A stretch of 64,000 nt of DNA from Pseudomonas asgharzadehiana (GCF_019139815.1 NZ_CP077079.1:1798001-1862000), one strand, 5' to 3'; positions 11,453 through 24,686 are shown, numbered from the stretch's first letter. Notes: generated from the letters alone by a model not told the origin. Numbers and translations: made by a program.

Positions 11453-13381
11453 TTACTGGTCGTCAAAGTACCGCTCATGCCAATCCACCAACGGCTGTGG
11501 CGAGTTGAGCTTCTGCCCGTAGATCACCGAATAAGACAGCACGTTCTGCACATACTGGCGGGTTTCGTCGAATGGAATGCTTTCCACCCACACGTCGAAA
11601 CTCAGGTGGTCCGCACCGCGCAGCCACTGGCGCACGCGGCCGGGGCCGGCATTGTAGGCGGCGGAGGCGAGCACGCGGTTGCCGTTGAACTGGCTGTGCA
11701 CCTGGCTCAGGTAGGCAGCGCCGAGCTGGATGTTTTTATCCGGGTCCAGCACTTGGGCCGGGGAGGCCAGCGGGATGCTGAACTTGCGTGCGGTGTCCTT
11801 GGCGGTGCCGGGCATCAGTTGCATCAGCCCGCTGGCGCCGACGCCGGAGCGGGCGTCGTCCATGAAGGCGCTTTCCTGGCGGGTGATAGCAAACACCCAG
11901 CTTGAATGCAGGCCACGGACTTTGGCTTCGCGCACCAGGGTATCGCGGTGGGCCATTGGGAAGCGGATGTCCAAGTCGTCCCAGTATTGCGCCTGGCTGA
12001 TGGTGCGGATGGCCGGGAAATACCACTTCATGTCATAGGCCAGCTTGGCCTGGGCGACCATTTCGTCACGGTTGAAGTGGCGGCTGACGTGGTACCACTC
12101 GCGGCGGCCATCGACCACCTGGCCACGCGCGTAAAACTCCAGGGCGCGGCGTACGCCAGGGGTATTGCGCACTTTGTTGATCAGCGCCTGGCTCATCACC
12201 AGTGGCTTGTTGTTCAACTGGTAAGGGGCCTTGGAGCGGTCCGCGGCGAGGAAACCGTAGAAGTCCCGCTCGCGTGACAGGTTCTTGTACAGCACCAGGG
12301 CTTGCGGGTTTTTCGGTTCGGCCAGTTCCAGGCTGCGGGCCTGCCAGTAGCGCCAGCGGTTGGTGGTGGCGAGGTCTTGTGGGAGTTTGCGGGTCAACTG
12401 GTAGGCATCTTCCCAGCGGGCCAGGCGCAGCAGCAGGCGCAGGCGCCATTCGGAGACGGTGTTGTCGCGCAGTTCCGGGTCGTACTTGGTCATCACGTCA
12501 AGGGCGCGCGGGTCGAAGCGTTTGGCCAGGGTCAGGCCGATTTCGCGGGCGATCGACACTTTTTCGTCACGGGAGAAGTGCATGCTGCTGGCGTAGCCGT
12601 CGAGCAGGGCCATGGCCTTGTCCGGGTCCTGGCGTGCCAGGCGGCGCAAGCCCAGGCCGACGGCATCCGACATCGCCTCGGTGGCCGGCAGGAAGCGCGA
12701 TGGGTCGCTGAGCATGTCGGGCTTCTGCGCCACGTCCACCATCAGGCGGCCTTGGGCACCCAGGGTGGGCAAGGTTTTCACCAGGCTATTGGCCAGCGCG
12801 TAGTTGCGCGCTTCGGCGGCGAGCTTGGCGCGGTCCCAGATCTTCTGTTCGGTGAGCTGGCCGTCCGCCGCCCATTGGCCGAAGGTGGCATCGCAGGCGG
12901 CAGGCTGGGATTTACCGGTCATCCACAGCTTTTCAGCGGTCTTGTAGCCTTCGGCCTTCAGGTTGTGGGTGAGTTGGTATTGGCCGTGCAGGCAGTCCAG
13001 TTCGACGAAATTGAGCTTGGAGTCGTAGTACTTTTCAAAGGTCTGCCAGTCGCCCCGTTCCGCCAGCCAGCGCAACCAGCGCAGTTTCATCCAGTTGGCC
13101 TGGGGTAGGTCGCCATTTTTGGCAAGGAACTGTTCGATTTCCGGGTTGCTCGCGGTTTTCAGGCGGGCGGTCAGTTCGTCGTAGGCCAGGTAGGGGGTCA
13201 GCGGGTAGTCGGCCAGGGCCTGGCTGTATTGCATGTACGGGCCGCTGTCGCCCTTGGCGAGGGCGCGTTTGGCTTCATCGTAATATTGACGTTGGGTGGT
13301 GAGGTCCACGGCCTGGGCGGATTGAACGGCGGTGGCGGAAAGAAGCAGACAAGATAAAAAGTTGAAAAGGCGACTGCGCAT
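11453..13381 (-). CDS. slt: Soluble lytic murein transglycosylase
   Basis: Periplasmic enzyme that cleaves the MurNAc-GlcNAc bond of peptidoglycan with formation of 1,6-anhydroMurNAc. The 642-aa protein has a signal peptide (MRSRLFNFLSCLLLSATAVQ, probable cut after QAV or SAQA), a long alpha-helical superhelical region, and the C-terminal SLT catalytic domain: catalytic E503 in ITRQESAF, GASGLMQLMPGTA, and AYNAGPGRV. This matches the Slt70 layout. The ATG at 13381 is chosen because it starts the signal peptide; the frame runs 16 codons further upstream. It is divergent from the ABC-F gene. Confidence 0.94.
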   Translation of the reverse strand: MRSRLFNFLSCLLLSATAVQSAQAVDLTTQRQYYDEAKRALAKGDSGPYMQYSQALADYPLTPYLAYDELTARLKTASNPEIEQFLAKNGDLPQANWMKLRWLRWLAERGDWQTFEKYYDSKLNFVELDCLHGQYQLTHNLKAEGYKTAEKLWMTGKSQPAACDATFGQWAADGQLTEQKIWDRAKLAAEARNYALANSLVKTLPTLGAQGRLMVDVAQKPDMLSDPSRFLPATEAMSDAVGLGLRRLARQDPDKAMALLDGYASSMHFSRDEKVSIAREIGLTLAKRFDPRALDVMTKYDPELRDNTVSEWRLRLLLRLARWEDAYQLTRKLPQDLATTNRWRYWQARSLELAEPKNPQALVLYKNLSRERDFYGFLAADRSKAPYQLNNKPLVMSQALINKVRNTPGVRRALEFYARGQVVDGRREWYHVSRHFNRDEMVAQAKLAYDMKWYFPAIRTISQAQYWDDLDIRFPMAHRDTLVREAKVRGLHSSWVFAITRQESAFMDDARSGVGASGLMQLMPGTAKDTARKFSIPLASPAQVLDPDKNIQLGAAYLSQVHSQFNGNRVLASAAYNAGPGRVRQWLRGADHLSFDVWVESIPFDETRQYVQNVLSYSVIYGQKLNSPQPLVDWHERYFDDQ

Positions 13382-13594
13382 GAGACGTCCGTGCAGAGAA
13401 ATCACGACTAGCACCGGCACCGCCGACACTGATTGCCCCTAGCTTAGCCTTTTGCCAGCGACCGGCGAAAGCTTTGCCGGGCGGTTCATTCAAGTTCATC
13501 GGAAATGTCCTACAGAACGTGTCGACAGAGAAAATGCGGGCCGCATCCCACCCTCAACTCAGGTAGAATGCGCGCCCAGTTTTTGGAGAAGCGT

Positions 13595-15514
13595 ATGACC
13601 CTGCTCAAATTCAGCGATGTGTCCCTTGCTTTCGGCGCTATGCCGTTGTTGGACAAGGTGTCCTGGCAGATCGCCCGTGGTGAGCGGGTGTGCATCATCG
13701 GCCGCAACGGCACCGGCAAGTCCAGCATGATGAAGCTGGTAAAAGGCGACCAGAAGCCCGATGACGGTTCTGTGTGGCGCGCGCCGGGCCTCAAGATTGG
13801 CGAATTGCCCCAGGAATTACCGGTGGCCGACGGACGGACAGTGTTCGACGTGGTTGCCGAAGGCCTGGACGGCGTGGGCGAGTTGCTCGCGCAATACCAC
13901 CACCTGGCGCAGAACTGCGTCACCGAAGAAGACCTGGACAAGCTGATGCATGTTCAGCAGGACCTCGAGGCCCGTGACGGCTGGCGCCTGCAGCAACTGG
14001 TCGACAGCACCCTGAGCCGCCTGCAATTGCCGGCCGACAAGACCCTCGCCCAATTGTCCGGCGGCTGGCGTCGTCGCGTGCTGCTGGCCCAGGCGCTGGT
14101 GTCCGAGCCGGACCTGCTGCTGCTCGACGAACCGACCAACCACCTGGACATCGGGGCCATCGCCTGGCTGGAAGAAGCCCTCAAGGATTTCCAGGGCGCC
14201 GTGCTGTTCATCACGCACGACCGTTCCTTCCTGCAGAACCTGGCCACGCGCATCCTTGAACTGGACCGCGGCGGCCTGATCGACTGGAACGGCGACTACG
14301 CCAGCTTCCTGGTACACAAGGAAGCCGCGCTGGCCGCCGAAGAAACCGCCAACGCGCTGTTCGACAAGAAACTGGCCCAGGAAGAAGTCTGGATCCGCCA
14401 GGGCATCAAGGCCCGCCGCACCCGTAACGAAGGCCGCGTACGTGCGCTGAAAGCCTTGCGCGTTGAGCGCAGCGAACGTCGCGAGCGCACCGGCAAGGCC
14501 AATATCCAGCTGGATACCGCCGACAAGTCGGGCAAGCAGGTGATGGTGCTGGAGAACGTCAGCTTCCACCACCCGGACGGCCCGTTCCTGATCAAGGACT
14601 TCTCCATGGTCCTGCAGCGCGGCGACCGTATCGGCCTGTTGGGCGCCAACGGTACCGGCAAGACCACCTTGCTCAAGTTGATGCTCAGTGGCTTGCAACC
14701 GACCAGCGGCACCGTGGAGGAAGGTACGCGCATCGACGTGGCCTACTTCGACCAGTTGCGTCATCAACTGGACCTGGAAAAAACCGTGATCGATAACGTG
14801 GCCGAGGGTCGCGACTTCATCGATATCGACGGCCAGAGCCGCCACGTGTTGAGTTACCTGGGCGACTTCCTGTTCAGCCCGCAGCGTGCACGTACGCCGG
14901 TCAAGGCCTTGTCCGGTGGCGAGCGTGCGCGTTTGCTGCTGGCCAAGCTGTTCAGCAAACCGGCAAACCTGCTGGTGCTCGACGAACCGACCAACGACCT
15001 CGATGTGGAAACCCTCGAACTGCTGGAAGAAGTGCTGTTGACCTTCAACGGTACCGTGCTGATGGTCAGTCACGACCGGGCATTCCTCGATAACGTGGTT
15101 ACCAGCACGCTGGTCTTCGAAGGTGAAGGCAAGGTGCGCGAGTACGTCGGTGGTTACCAGGACTGGCTGCGCCAGGGTGGCTCGCCGCGTTTGCTGGGCG
15201 TGACTGAAAGTAAGTCGGGCAAAGCCGACCTGACGTCGGCCGTGGTCGCCCCTGTGGCAGCTGCGCCGGTTCCGGAGGCAGCGCCGACGGCCAATAAGAA
15301 GAAGCTCAGCTATAAGCTGCAGCGCGAACTGGAAGCCTTGCCGGGCGATATCGACGCCAAGGAACAGCAGATCGCCGCCGTAGAAGCAGAAATGGCTGAC
15401 GCGGGTTTCTACCAGCGCCCTGCGGCGGAAACCGCCAAGGTCATCGCTTCCCTGGAGACGCTGAACCAGGAGCTGGAAGTGTTGGTGGAGCGTTGGGCTG
15501 AGTTGGATGGCTGA
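13595..15514 (+). CDS. ABC-F family ATPase (Uup-like)
   Basis: Soluble protein of 639 aa with two ABC ATPase domains and no membrane segment, so it is an ABC-F protein acting on ribosomes or nucleic acid rather than a transporter. Domain 1 has Walker A GRNGTGKSS, signature LSGGWRRR and Walker B LLLLDEPTNHLD; domain 2 has GANGTGKTT, LSGGERAR and LLVLDEPTNDLD. An arginine-rich linker (RRTRNEGRVRALKALRVERS) joins them. After an Ala/Pro-rich stretch (about 560-580) comes a C-terminal coiled coil rich in Glu and Lys, as in Uup. GGAG precedes the ATG at 13595; the 30 upstream codons lack coding character. Confidence 0.9.
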   Translation: MTLLKFSDVSLAFGAMPLLDKVSWQIARGERVCIIGRNGTGKSSMMKLVKGDQKPDDGSVWRAPGLKIGELPQELPVADGRTVFDVVAEGLDGVGELLAQYHHLAQNCVTEEDLDKLMHVQQDLEARDGWRLQQLVDSTLSRLQLPADKTLAQLSGGWRRRVLLAQALVSEPDLLLLDEPTNHLDIGAIAWLEEALKDFQGAVLFITHDRSFLQNLATRILELDRGGLIDWNGDYASFLVHKEAALAAEETANALFDKKLAQEEVWIRQGIKARRTRNEGRVRALKALRVERSERRERTGKANIQLDTADKSGKQVMVLENVSFHHPDGPFLIKDFSMVLQRGDRIGLLGANGTGKTTLLKLMLSGLQPTSGTVEEGTRIDVAYFDQLRHQLDLEKTVIDNVAEGRDFIDIDGQSRHVLSYLGDFLFSPQRARTPVKALSGGERARLLLAKLFSKPANLLVLDEPTNDLDVETLELLEEVLLTFNGTVLMVSHDRAFLDNVVTSTLVFEGEGKVREYVGGYQDWLRQGGSPRLLGVTESKSGKADLTSAVVAPVAAAPVPEAAPTANKKKLSYKLQRELEALPGDIDAKEQQIAAVEAEMADAGFYQRPAAETAKVIASLETLNQELEVLVERWAELDG

Positions 15515-15530
15515 GTGATGGCGGTCTGAT

Positions 15531-15571
15531 AAAAAGCCCGGCGCTCGTTTGATTGAGCGTCGGGCTTTTTT
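15531..15571. terminator. Bidirectional Rho-independent terminator
   Basis: AAAAAGCCCGGCGCTC pairs with GAGCGTCGGGCTTTTTT across an 8-nt loop; A-run on one side and T-run on the other allow termination of the ABC-F gene (+) and of the minus-strand usp gene. Confidence 0.9.
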
Positions 15572-15589
15572 ATATGAAATGCAGTTCAA

Positions 15590-15617
15590 ATGTGGGAGGA
15601 AGCCCCCTCCCACGTTG
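15590..15617. repeat. Short REP palindrome
   Basis: TGTGGGAGGAAGCCCCCTCCCACG is a collapsed REP pair whose arms face each other with almost no spacer, between the terminator and the usp gene. Confidence 0.6.
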
Positions 15618-15631
15618 GATCTTCATCGGTC

Positions 15632-16072
15632 TTACTTGTCTTTGACCAGTTTGACGGCCAACACATCGCACGGCGCGCCGTGCAGTACATCATTGGCAGT
15701 AGAACCCAGCAACAACGCCAAACCGTGACGACCATGGCTACCCACCACGATCAAGTCGCAAGCCTTTTCCTTGGCCAAGTGATGGATTTCCTGGCGCGGT
15801 TGGCCGTATGTCAGGTGGCAGTCTTCCTTTTTCAGGTGCGGGTATTTGAGAATCAAACGGTCCAGGCGCTCCTTGGCCTGGTCGAATTGTTGTTGCTGCA
15901 ACTGGGAAAGGTCCATCGGCACGTCACCGCCAAAGGCCATGGCCATGGGCTCGACGATATGCACCAGCGACAGTATGGCGCCATTGGCCAATGCAGATTC
16001 CTGTGCGCGCTTGATCACTGGATCGCACTCTTCGGTCAGGTCGACAGCGACCAGAATATGTTCGTAGGGCAT
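15632..16072 (-). CDS. Universal stress protein (UspA family)
   Basis: A 146-aa single-domain Usp protein beginning MPYEHILVAVDLTEE. The C-terminal nucleotide-binding signature VVGSHGRHGLALLLGST matches the G-x2-G-x9-G-S/T pattern, so it probably binds ATP. Such proteins help survival under starvation and stress; no catalytic role can be assigned. I chose the ATG at 16072, preceded by GGAGGAACGCCTC on the minus strand, over the longer frame to 16156. The terminator at 15531-15571 closes its transcript. Confidence 0.9.
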   Translation of the reverse strand: MPYEHILVAVDLTEECDPVIKRAQESALANGAILSLVHIVEPMAMAFGGDVPMDLSQLQQQQFDQAKERLDRLILKYPHLKKEDCHLTYGQPRQEIHHLAKEKACDLIVVGSHGRHGLALLLGSTANDVLHGAPCDVLAVKLVKDK

Positions 16073-16178
16073 GAGGCGTTCCTCCAGGGGGACTGCAATA
16101 AATTCAGTATGGCTGCTTTCAAGCGGATCGGCTTGCGTCAGGTCAAATCCGCTCATCAGAAAAATCGGGAGTACACAT

Positions 16179-16616
16179 ATGACGGTCTGGATAGTGGTGT
16201 CAATCCTTGTCGTGGTTTTGAGCCCTCTGGCATGGCTGCGCCCTTCGCGCCATCAGAGCGGGCGCATGGCCTTGCGCATGGAGGCGCGCCGCATTGGCCT
16301 GGCCATGCAACTGGCGCCTCAGGAGTGGCCCCACTGGCTCAAGCATGAGCCGCCAAGCCCGTGCGCGCAGTACTGCCGGCCACGGCGCGGCGGTACGCCG
16401 GCGATCTGGAGTTATTGGCAGTTGGAGCCAGGTGTGTGGGTCAATCAGTGGCGCGAAGTGTGTGTGGATGAAAGGTTGTTGCCGCATTTTGCGACGTTGC
16501 CGGCCAACGTCTACAAAGTCGACGCCGACAAGCAAATGATCGCCCTGTATTGGGGCGAGAAGGGTCAGGCAAGTGACTTGCTGGCCATCGATGCACTGCT
16601 CAAGGCATTGGCTTGA
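16179..16616 (+). CDS. Hypothetical protein with N-terminal membrane anchor
   Basis: A 145-aa protein, unrecognised. It begins with one hydrophobic helix (TVWIVVSILVVVLSPLAWL, residues 2-20) and continues as a basic, Trp-rich soluble part with a CAQYCRPRRGG segment (two cysteines three residues apart) and YWQLEPGVWVNQW. It is probably a single-span inner-membrane protein with its bulk in the cytoplasm by the positive-inside rule. GGGAG lies 7 nt before the ATG at 16179. It is divergent from usp; the longer frame back to 16071 overlaps usp and is rejected. Confidence 0.75.
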   Translation: MTVWIVVSILVVVLSPLAWLRPSRHQSGRMALRMEARRIGLAMQLAPQEWPHWLKHEPPSPCAQYCRPRRGGTPAIWSYWQLEPGVWVNQWREVCVDERLLPHFATLPANVYKVDADKQMIALYWGEKGQASDLLAIDALLKALA

Positions 16617-16648
16617 TAGCACTTGGTTAAAATAAGCTGGCAATAAAA

Positions 16649-16670
16649 AGCCCGACATCATCATCGGGCT
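16649..16670 (-). terminator. Rho-independent terminator, minus orientation
   Basis: Stem AGCCCGA/TCGGGCT with a loop of about 8 nt. The run of A (AATAAAAAG) is on the left, so a U-run is produced only on the minus strand, although no annotated minus-strand gene lies upstream of it. It may also stop the plus-strand gene ending at 16616. Confidence 0.65.
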
Positions 16671-16695
16671 GGAGTTGGCCAGGCAGGCCGGTAAA

Positions 16696-16758
16696 TCAGG
16701 GTTTGGCGCGTCGGATGTTGATCCGCGCGCGGTACGGTTGCCGCAAGCCTAGCGGCAT
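16696..16758 (-). ncRNA. Candidate small transcript or 20-codon ORF
   Basis: Directly upstream (on the minus strand) of an orphan terminator is a 20-codon open frame from ATG 16758 to TGA 16696. Its product would be short and very basic, with seven Arg or Lys residues. The surrounding sequence is palindromic (GCGCGCGG; GCCGC...GCGGC), so a structured small RNA of roughly 110-130 nt is equally possible. No good ribosome site is seen. This rests only on terminator orientation and composition. Confidence 0.25.
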
Positions 16759-17112
16759 ATCGCGTTCTGTACAGTCTTTCGTAAAATTTTTGAATTATTG
16801 ATTTCGTGAATAGTTAGATATTGGCGAGGCGCACGCCTGGGGCGAGGTTCTGAAAATGACTGGAAAGTCGCCTTTTTCCTAGCCTTTCGGGCGATTGACA
16901 ATTGCCCTGAATTGGATGAAGGTGGCGTACCCAAATCAAACGGGCGTATGAATTGAGCGTTTGTCTGTCAGACCGTTCATACAGAATCCCGACTATCGCA
17001 TTGGCGGGTGTGCCTGGCGGATTGGCGTGAGCATTGATGCAACTGTCAGTGTCAAACCAGAGGCCAGCGTCCAATGTGTACTGTTCAGCTTCCATATCGT
17101 GGAGATCAGTTG

Positions 17113-20465
<3,353 letters not shown>

Positions 20466-20483
20466 GCGTTGGGTTGACGGAAG

Positions 20484-20508
20484 CCGGGGCCCAGTGCCCC
20501 GGTTTTTG
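20484..20508 (+). terminator. Rho-independent terminator of fadBA
   Basis: Perfect 7-bp GC stem CCGGGGC/GCCCCGG with a 5-nt loop, followed by TTTTTGTTTTT. Confidence 0.92.
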
Positions 20509-20562
20509 TTTTTGGGCAGTTTTGTATTTTTTTTTAAACAAATTTTGTAAGAGGGCCGGAGC

Positions 20563-20799
20563 ATGAAAGTCGAACCAGGGCTCTACCAACATTATAAGGG
20601 GCCGCAGTACCGTGTTTTCAGTGTGGCGCGGCACTCCGAAACCGAAGAGGAAGTGGTGTTCTACCAAGCTCTGTATGGTGATTACGGCTTTTGGGTGCGC
20701 CCCTTGAGCATGTTCCTGGAGTCCGTCGAAGTTGACGGCGAGCAGGTCCCGCGCTTTGCTTTGGTCCAGGCCGAACCCAGTGTTTTTTCAGGGCAATAA
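20563..20799 (+). CDS. DUF1653 domain protein
   Basis: A 78-aa cytoplasmic protein starting MKVEPGLYQHYKGPQYRVF, with the small beta-rich DUF1653 fold (GLYxHYKGxxYxV ... EEVVFYQALYGDYGFWVRPLSMF). Function is unknown. GGAG is 3-6 nt before the ATG. It stands alone between the fadBA terminator and topA. Confidence 0.88.
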   Translation: MKVEPGLYQHYKGPQYRVFSVARHSETEEEVVFYQALYGDYGFWVRPLSMFLESVEVDGEQVPRFALVQAEPSVFSGQ

Positions 20800-20913
20800 C
20801 GGCAGGTCGCGCAGAATGCTGCGCTTGACCTCACCCGGTTGCCACTATATATAGCGTTGCCGCGTCAGGCGCCAACTGCCTTTCACTTCTCGAATTCAGG
20901 AATTTTCCGATCC

Positions 20914-23535
20914 ATGGGCAAATCGCTGGTCATTGTGGAATCCCCGGCTAAGGCCAAGACCATCAACAAGTACTTGGGCAACGAGTACGTGGTGAAGTCG
21001 AGTATCGGCCATATCCGAGACCTGCCCACCAGCGGTTCGGCTAGCGCCAGCAAGGAGCCTGCCGCCAAGCGCGGCAAGGCGGCTGCGGGTGAAGGTCCGG
21101 TACTCACGCCAAAAGAGAAAGCGCGCAAGCAACTGGTCTCGCGCATGGGTGTGGACCCGGATCATGGCTGGAAGGCCAAGTACGAAATCCTTCCGGGCAA
21201 GGAAAAGGTCATCGAAGAGCTGCGCCGGCTCGCCAAAGATGCCGACACCATCTATCTCGCAACGGACTTGGACCGCGAAGGGGAAGCCATTGCCTGGCAC
21301 CTGCGCGAAGCCATTGGCGGGGATGACAGCCGCTATAAACGCGTGGTGTTTAACGAAATCACCAAAAAAGCCATCCAGGAAGCCTTCTCCAAGCCGGGCG
21401 AGTTGGATATCGACCGCGTCAACGCCCAGCAGGCGCGACGTTTTCTCGACCGCGTCGTGGGCTACATGGTCTCGCCGCTGCTGTGGGCCAAGATCGCTCG
21501 TGGCCTGTCCGCCGGTCGTGTGCAATCGGTAGCAGTCAAGCTGGTGGTGGAGCGCGAACGTGAGATTCGTGCGTTCAACCCCGAAGAGTACTGGGAAGTC
21601 CACGCTGACCTCGGCACCGCCAAGGGCGCCAACGTGCGCTTTGAAGTGGCCCGCGAGAAAGGCGAGGCCTTCAAGCCGCTGAACGAAGCCCAGGCCATGG
21701 CCGCGCTGGAAAAGCTCAAGGCATCCAGTTACAGCATCGTCAAGCGTGAAGACAAACCGACCAGCAGCAAGCCGTCGGCGCCGTTCATCACCTCCACCCT
21801 GCAACAGGCCGCGAGTAACCGCCTGGGCTTCGGTGTGAAGAAAACCATGATGATGGCCCAGCGTCTGTACGAAGCCGGCTACATCACGTACATGCGTACC
21901 GACTCCACCAACCTGTCGCAAGACGCGGTGGCGATGGCGCGCACCTATATTGAAAGCGAATTCGGCAAGAAGTACCTGCCGGAGAAGCCAAACGTCTACA
22001 GCAGCAAGGAAGGCGCCCAGGAGGCTCACGAAGCGATTCGTCCTTCCGACGCCAACACCACGCCGGCAAAGCTGAGCGGCATGGAGCGTGATGCTGAGCG
22101 CCTCTATGAGCTGATCTGGCGCCAGTTCCTGGCTTGCCAGATGCTGCCGGCGCAATACCTGTCCACCACCGTGAGCGTGGGCGCCGGCGACTTCGAGCTG
22201 CGTGCCAAGGGCCGTATCCTCAAGTTCGACGGCTATACCCGTGTGATGCCGCAAATCGCCAAACCGGGCGATGACGATGTGCTACCGGACATGGCCCAGG
22301 GCGACACGTTGAAGCTGATCAAGCTCGATCCGTCGCAGCACTTCACCAAGCCGCCGGCGCGTTACTCGGAAGCCAGCCTGGTCAAGGAAATGGAAAAACG
22401 CGGTATCGGTCGTCCTTCGACCTACGCGGCCATCATTTCCACCATCCAGGACCGTGGCTACGTGGCGCTGCACAACCGTCGGTTCTATTCGGAAAAGATG
22501 GGTGACATCGTCACCGAGCGTCTGTCCGAGAGTTTCTCCAACCTGATGGACTACGGCTTCACCGCCGGCATGGAAGAGAACCTCGATGACGTGGCCCAGG
22601 GCGAGCGTGACTGGAAAAACGTGCTGGACGAGTTCTACGGCGACTTCAAAAAGAAACTCGAAGTGGCCGAAAGCCCTGACAGCGGCATGCGTGCCAACCA
22701 GCCGGTGATGACCGACATCCCGTGCCAGACCTGCGGCCGCCCGATGCAGATTCGTACCGCATCCACCGGTGTGTTCCTCGGTTGCTCGGGCTACAGCCTG
22801 CCGCCAAAAGAGCGCTGCAAGGCCACGGTCAACCTGGTGCCGGGTGATGAAATCGCTGCCGATGACGAAGGTGAATCCGAGTCGCTGGTATTGCGTGGCA
22901 AGCACCGTTGCCCGATCTGCAGCACGGCGATGGATGCCTACCTGCTCGACGAGAAGCACAAGTTGCATATCTGCGGTAACAACCCGGATTGCAACGGCTA
23001 CGAGATTGAAGAGGGCACTTATCGCATCAAGGGCTACGAAGGTCCGAGCCTGGAATGCGACAAGTGCGGCAGCGAGATGCAGCTCAAGACCGGCCGTTTC
23101 GGCAAGTTCTTCGGCTGCACCAACCCGACCTGCAAGAACACCCGCAAACTGCTCAAAAGCGGTGACGCAGCGCCGCCGAAGATGGACCCGGTGAAGATGC
23201 CTGAACTCAAGTGCGAGAAGGTCAACGACACCTACATCCTGCGTGACGGTGCCTCGGGGTTGTTCCTGGCTGCCAGCCAGTTCCCGAAAAACCGCGAGAC
23301 CCGTGCACCGCTGGTGTTGGAGATCGTGCCGCACAAGGATGAGATCGATCCGAAGTACCACTTCCTGTGTGAAGCGCCGAAGAAGGATCCGGATGGTCGT
23401 CCAGCCGTGATCCGCTACAGCCGTAAAACCAAGGAGCAGTACGTGCAGACCGAAGTGGACGGTAAGCCTACCGGCTGGAAAGCGTTCTACGACGGTGGCA
23501 AGTGGAAAGTCGAGGACAAGCGCCAGGGCGCTTGA
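20914..23535 (+). CDS. topA: DNA topoisomerase I
   Basis: Type IA topoisomerase that relaxes negative supercoils; 873 aa. The TOPRIM domain has E9 ([10 protein letters not shown]) and the metal-binding D118-x-D120-x-E122 in [10 protein letters not shown]. The active-site tyrosine is Y326 in [10 protein letters not shown]. Several C-terminal four-cysteine zinc ribbons are visible (CQTCGRPM..., CPICSTAM..., CDKCGSEM...CTNPTC). The ATG at 20914 begins the conserved [10 protein letters not shown]; 25 further upstream codons are noncoding in look. A REP doublet follows the gene. Confidence 0.97.
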   Translation: MGKSLVIVESPAKAKTINKYLGNEYVVKSSIGHIRDLPTSGSASASKEPAAKRGKAAAGEGPVLTPKEKARKQLVSRMGVDPDHGWKAKYEILPGKEKVIEELRRLAKDADTIYLATDLDREGEAIAWHLREAIGGDDSRYKRVVFNEITKKAIQEAFSKPGELDIDRVNAQQARRFLDRVVGYMVSPLLWAKIARGLSAGRVQSVAVKLVVEREREIRAFNPEEYWEVHADLGTAKGANVRFEVAREKGEAFKPLNEAQAMAALEKLKASSYSIVKREDKPTSSKPSAPFITSTLQQAASNRLGFGVKKTMMMAQRLYEAGYITYMRTDSTNLSQDAVAMARTYIESEFGKKYLPEKPNVYSSKEGAQEAHEAIRPSDANTTPAKLSGMERDAERLYELIWRQFLACQMLPAQYLSTTVSVGAGDFELRAKGRILKFDGYTRVMPQIAKPGDDDVLPDMAQGDTLKLIKLDPSQHFTKPPARYSEASLVKEMEKRGIGRPSTYAAIISTIQDRGYVALHNRRFYSEKMGDIVTERLSESFSNLMDYGFTAGMEENLDDVAQGERDWKNVLDEFYGDFKKKLEVAESPDSGMRANQPVMTDIPCQTCGRPMQIRTASTGVFLGCSGYSLPPKERCKATVNLVPGDEIAADDEGESESLVLRGKHRCPICSTAMDAYLLDEKHKLHICGNNPDCNGYEIEEGTYRIKGYEGPSLECDKCGSEMQLKTGRFGKFFGCTNPTCKNTRKLLKSGDAAPPKMDPVKMPELKCEKVNDTYILRDGASGLFLAASQFPKNRETRAPLVLEIVPHKDEIDPKYHFLCEAPKKDPDGRPAVIRYSRKTKEQYVQTEVDGKPTGWKAFYDGGKWKVEDKRQGA

Positions 23536-23560
23536 TCTGCCGGAGACGCCGACGCTTGAG

Positions 23561-23645
23561 TGTGGGGGCTTGCTCCCGATAGCGGTGCATCAGTCTATAT
23601 ACACGTCGACTGGTATACCGCTATCGGGAGCAAGCCCCTTTTGCA
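23561..23645. repeat. REP doublet (REPIN)
   Basis: TGTGGGGGCTTGCTCCCGATAGCGG and the inverted CCGCTATCGGGAGCAAGCCCC, separated by about 30 bp, follow topA. Confidence 0.85.
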
Positions 23646-23772
23646 TCTGCGTGGTTCTGTAAGTGAAGTTTCTTCTCACGTAAGCGGCCGTTCATGGCAC
23701 TTGCAGTGGGCTCGGCTGATCCGTGACACTGTTCAGCCAGCATCCTGCCTCATTCGTTGTGGAGATTGCCGT

Positions 23773-24294
23773 ATGGCCAACGAACTCTATACCCGTACCA
23801 ATCAGAAAATTTACTTCGCGGGTTTGTCTCTGGAGGCCCTTGGCCGTGCGGAGGAAGGCAAGGAGATGAATGCTATCGCGCTGGTCCAGGCAGGGCGCGA
23901 GGCGGCGTTGTTCCACTTGTACGGCGCCTTGCTCGGGCTGTGCCATGAGATCGCAGGGTTCTACCGTTTGCCCCAGGCCGGTTCGCCTCGTGCGGAAATG
24001 ATCATGAACCATGAAGTGCTGGAGTCCATGGCCATCCCCGAATTGGCCGAGCTGGTAGAGATGGCTCAGAGCCCCGACAGCTGGGTGGCGCGTTTGCTCA
24101 AGGCCCATGCTGATATGTTCCAGCCGCCGCGTGTTCCCCATGTGCCTAAGGGTGACGTCACTCAACCGCTGATCGTAGCGGTAGCCTTGGACGAGGAGGA
24201 GCCCCAGCCACTGAGTCGGGCGGAGCTGGAAGGTTGGCGGCAAGAGCTGAAGAAGATGGCACTGCGCTTTCGTGAAGGTCTTAACGAGTGCTAA
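23773..24294 (+). CDS. DUF6586 family protein
   Basis: A 173-aa, mainly helical cytoplasmic protein starting MANELYTRTNQKIYFAGLSL. I place it in the DUF6586 family of pseudomonad proteins, found between topA and the SOS genes; function unknown. GGAG lies 9-10 nt before ATG 23773. The open frame extends 71 codons upstream through the REP doublet and was trimmed. No motif suggests catalysis. Family assignment is from memory of the conserved neighbourhood and N-terminus. Confidence 0.75.
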   Translation: MANELYTRTNQKIYFAGLSLEALGRAEEGKEMNAIALVQAGREAALFHLYGALLGLCHEIAGFYRLPQAGSPRAEMIMNHEVLESMAIPELAELVEMAQSPDSWVARLLKAHADMFQPPRVPHVPKGDVTQPLIVAVALDEEEPQPLSRAELEGWRQELKKMALRFREGLNEC

Positions 24295-24412
24295 TAGCGG
24301 CTCGGACTCAAAAAGCACCGTTCATCAAGCTGTAAAGAAACCTGTTCAGATCCTCAGCGAGGCTGGGTGTATGACTGATATAATCCCGGCCTTTCGTGGA
24401 GAACAGACTTTT

Positions 24413-24646
24413 ATGCCGACGTCCTTTCTGGAAATTGTTGAACTGCCTGACGGTCGAATCGAACTGCGCCGGGCCGAGGACGAAGGTTCTCTGGTTACTC
24501 TGGATTTTTCCGAAGACGCCAAAGTGTTTCTGCAAGGCCAGCACGTGGAAGTGGCAAAAGCCATGTTGAGCGTGGGTGTGCAGATGGCCGGTCGGTTGGC
24601 GGAAGGCGAACCGGAAAAAGACGACGGACCGCGGATTCTTCACTGA
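24413..24646 (+). CDS. Small conserved hypothetical protein
   Basis: A 77-aa acidic protein starting MPTSFLEIVELPDGRIELRR, strand-rich at first and then helical (FLQGQHVEVAKAMLSVGVQMAG). GGAG lies 12 nt before the ATG. It is conserved at this place in pseudomonads as far as I recall, convergent with sulA. Function unknown. Confidence 0.75.
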   Translation: MPTSFLEIVELPDGRIELRRAEDEGSLVTLDFSEDAKVFLQGQHVEVAKAMLSVGVQMAGRLAEGEPEKDDGPRILH

Positions 24647-24686
24647 GTCTCGTGGTGAACGGGCTTTAGTGGCGAGCCCGATCACT

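Larger units (their letters stand above)
16617..17112. other. Intergenic region upstream of fadB
   Basis: About 500 bp without a confident protein gene. It holds a minus-strand terminator and candidate small transcript (16645-16770) and, nearer fadB, a weak PsrA-like half-palindrome CAAACGGGCGTATG at 16937-16950. The rest is AT-richer than the genes around it and should contain the fadBA promoter, which I cannot place precisely. Confidence 0.6.

Noticed and set aside
13817..15613. 598-codon open frame opposite the ABC-F gene
   Set aside because: Antisense shadow; it also runs through the terminator hairpin.
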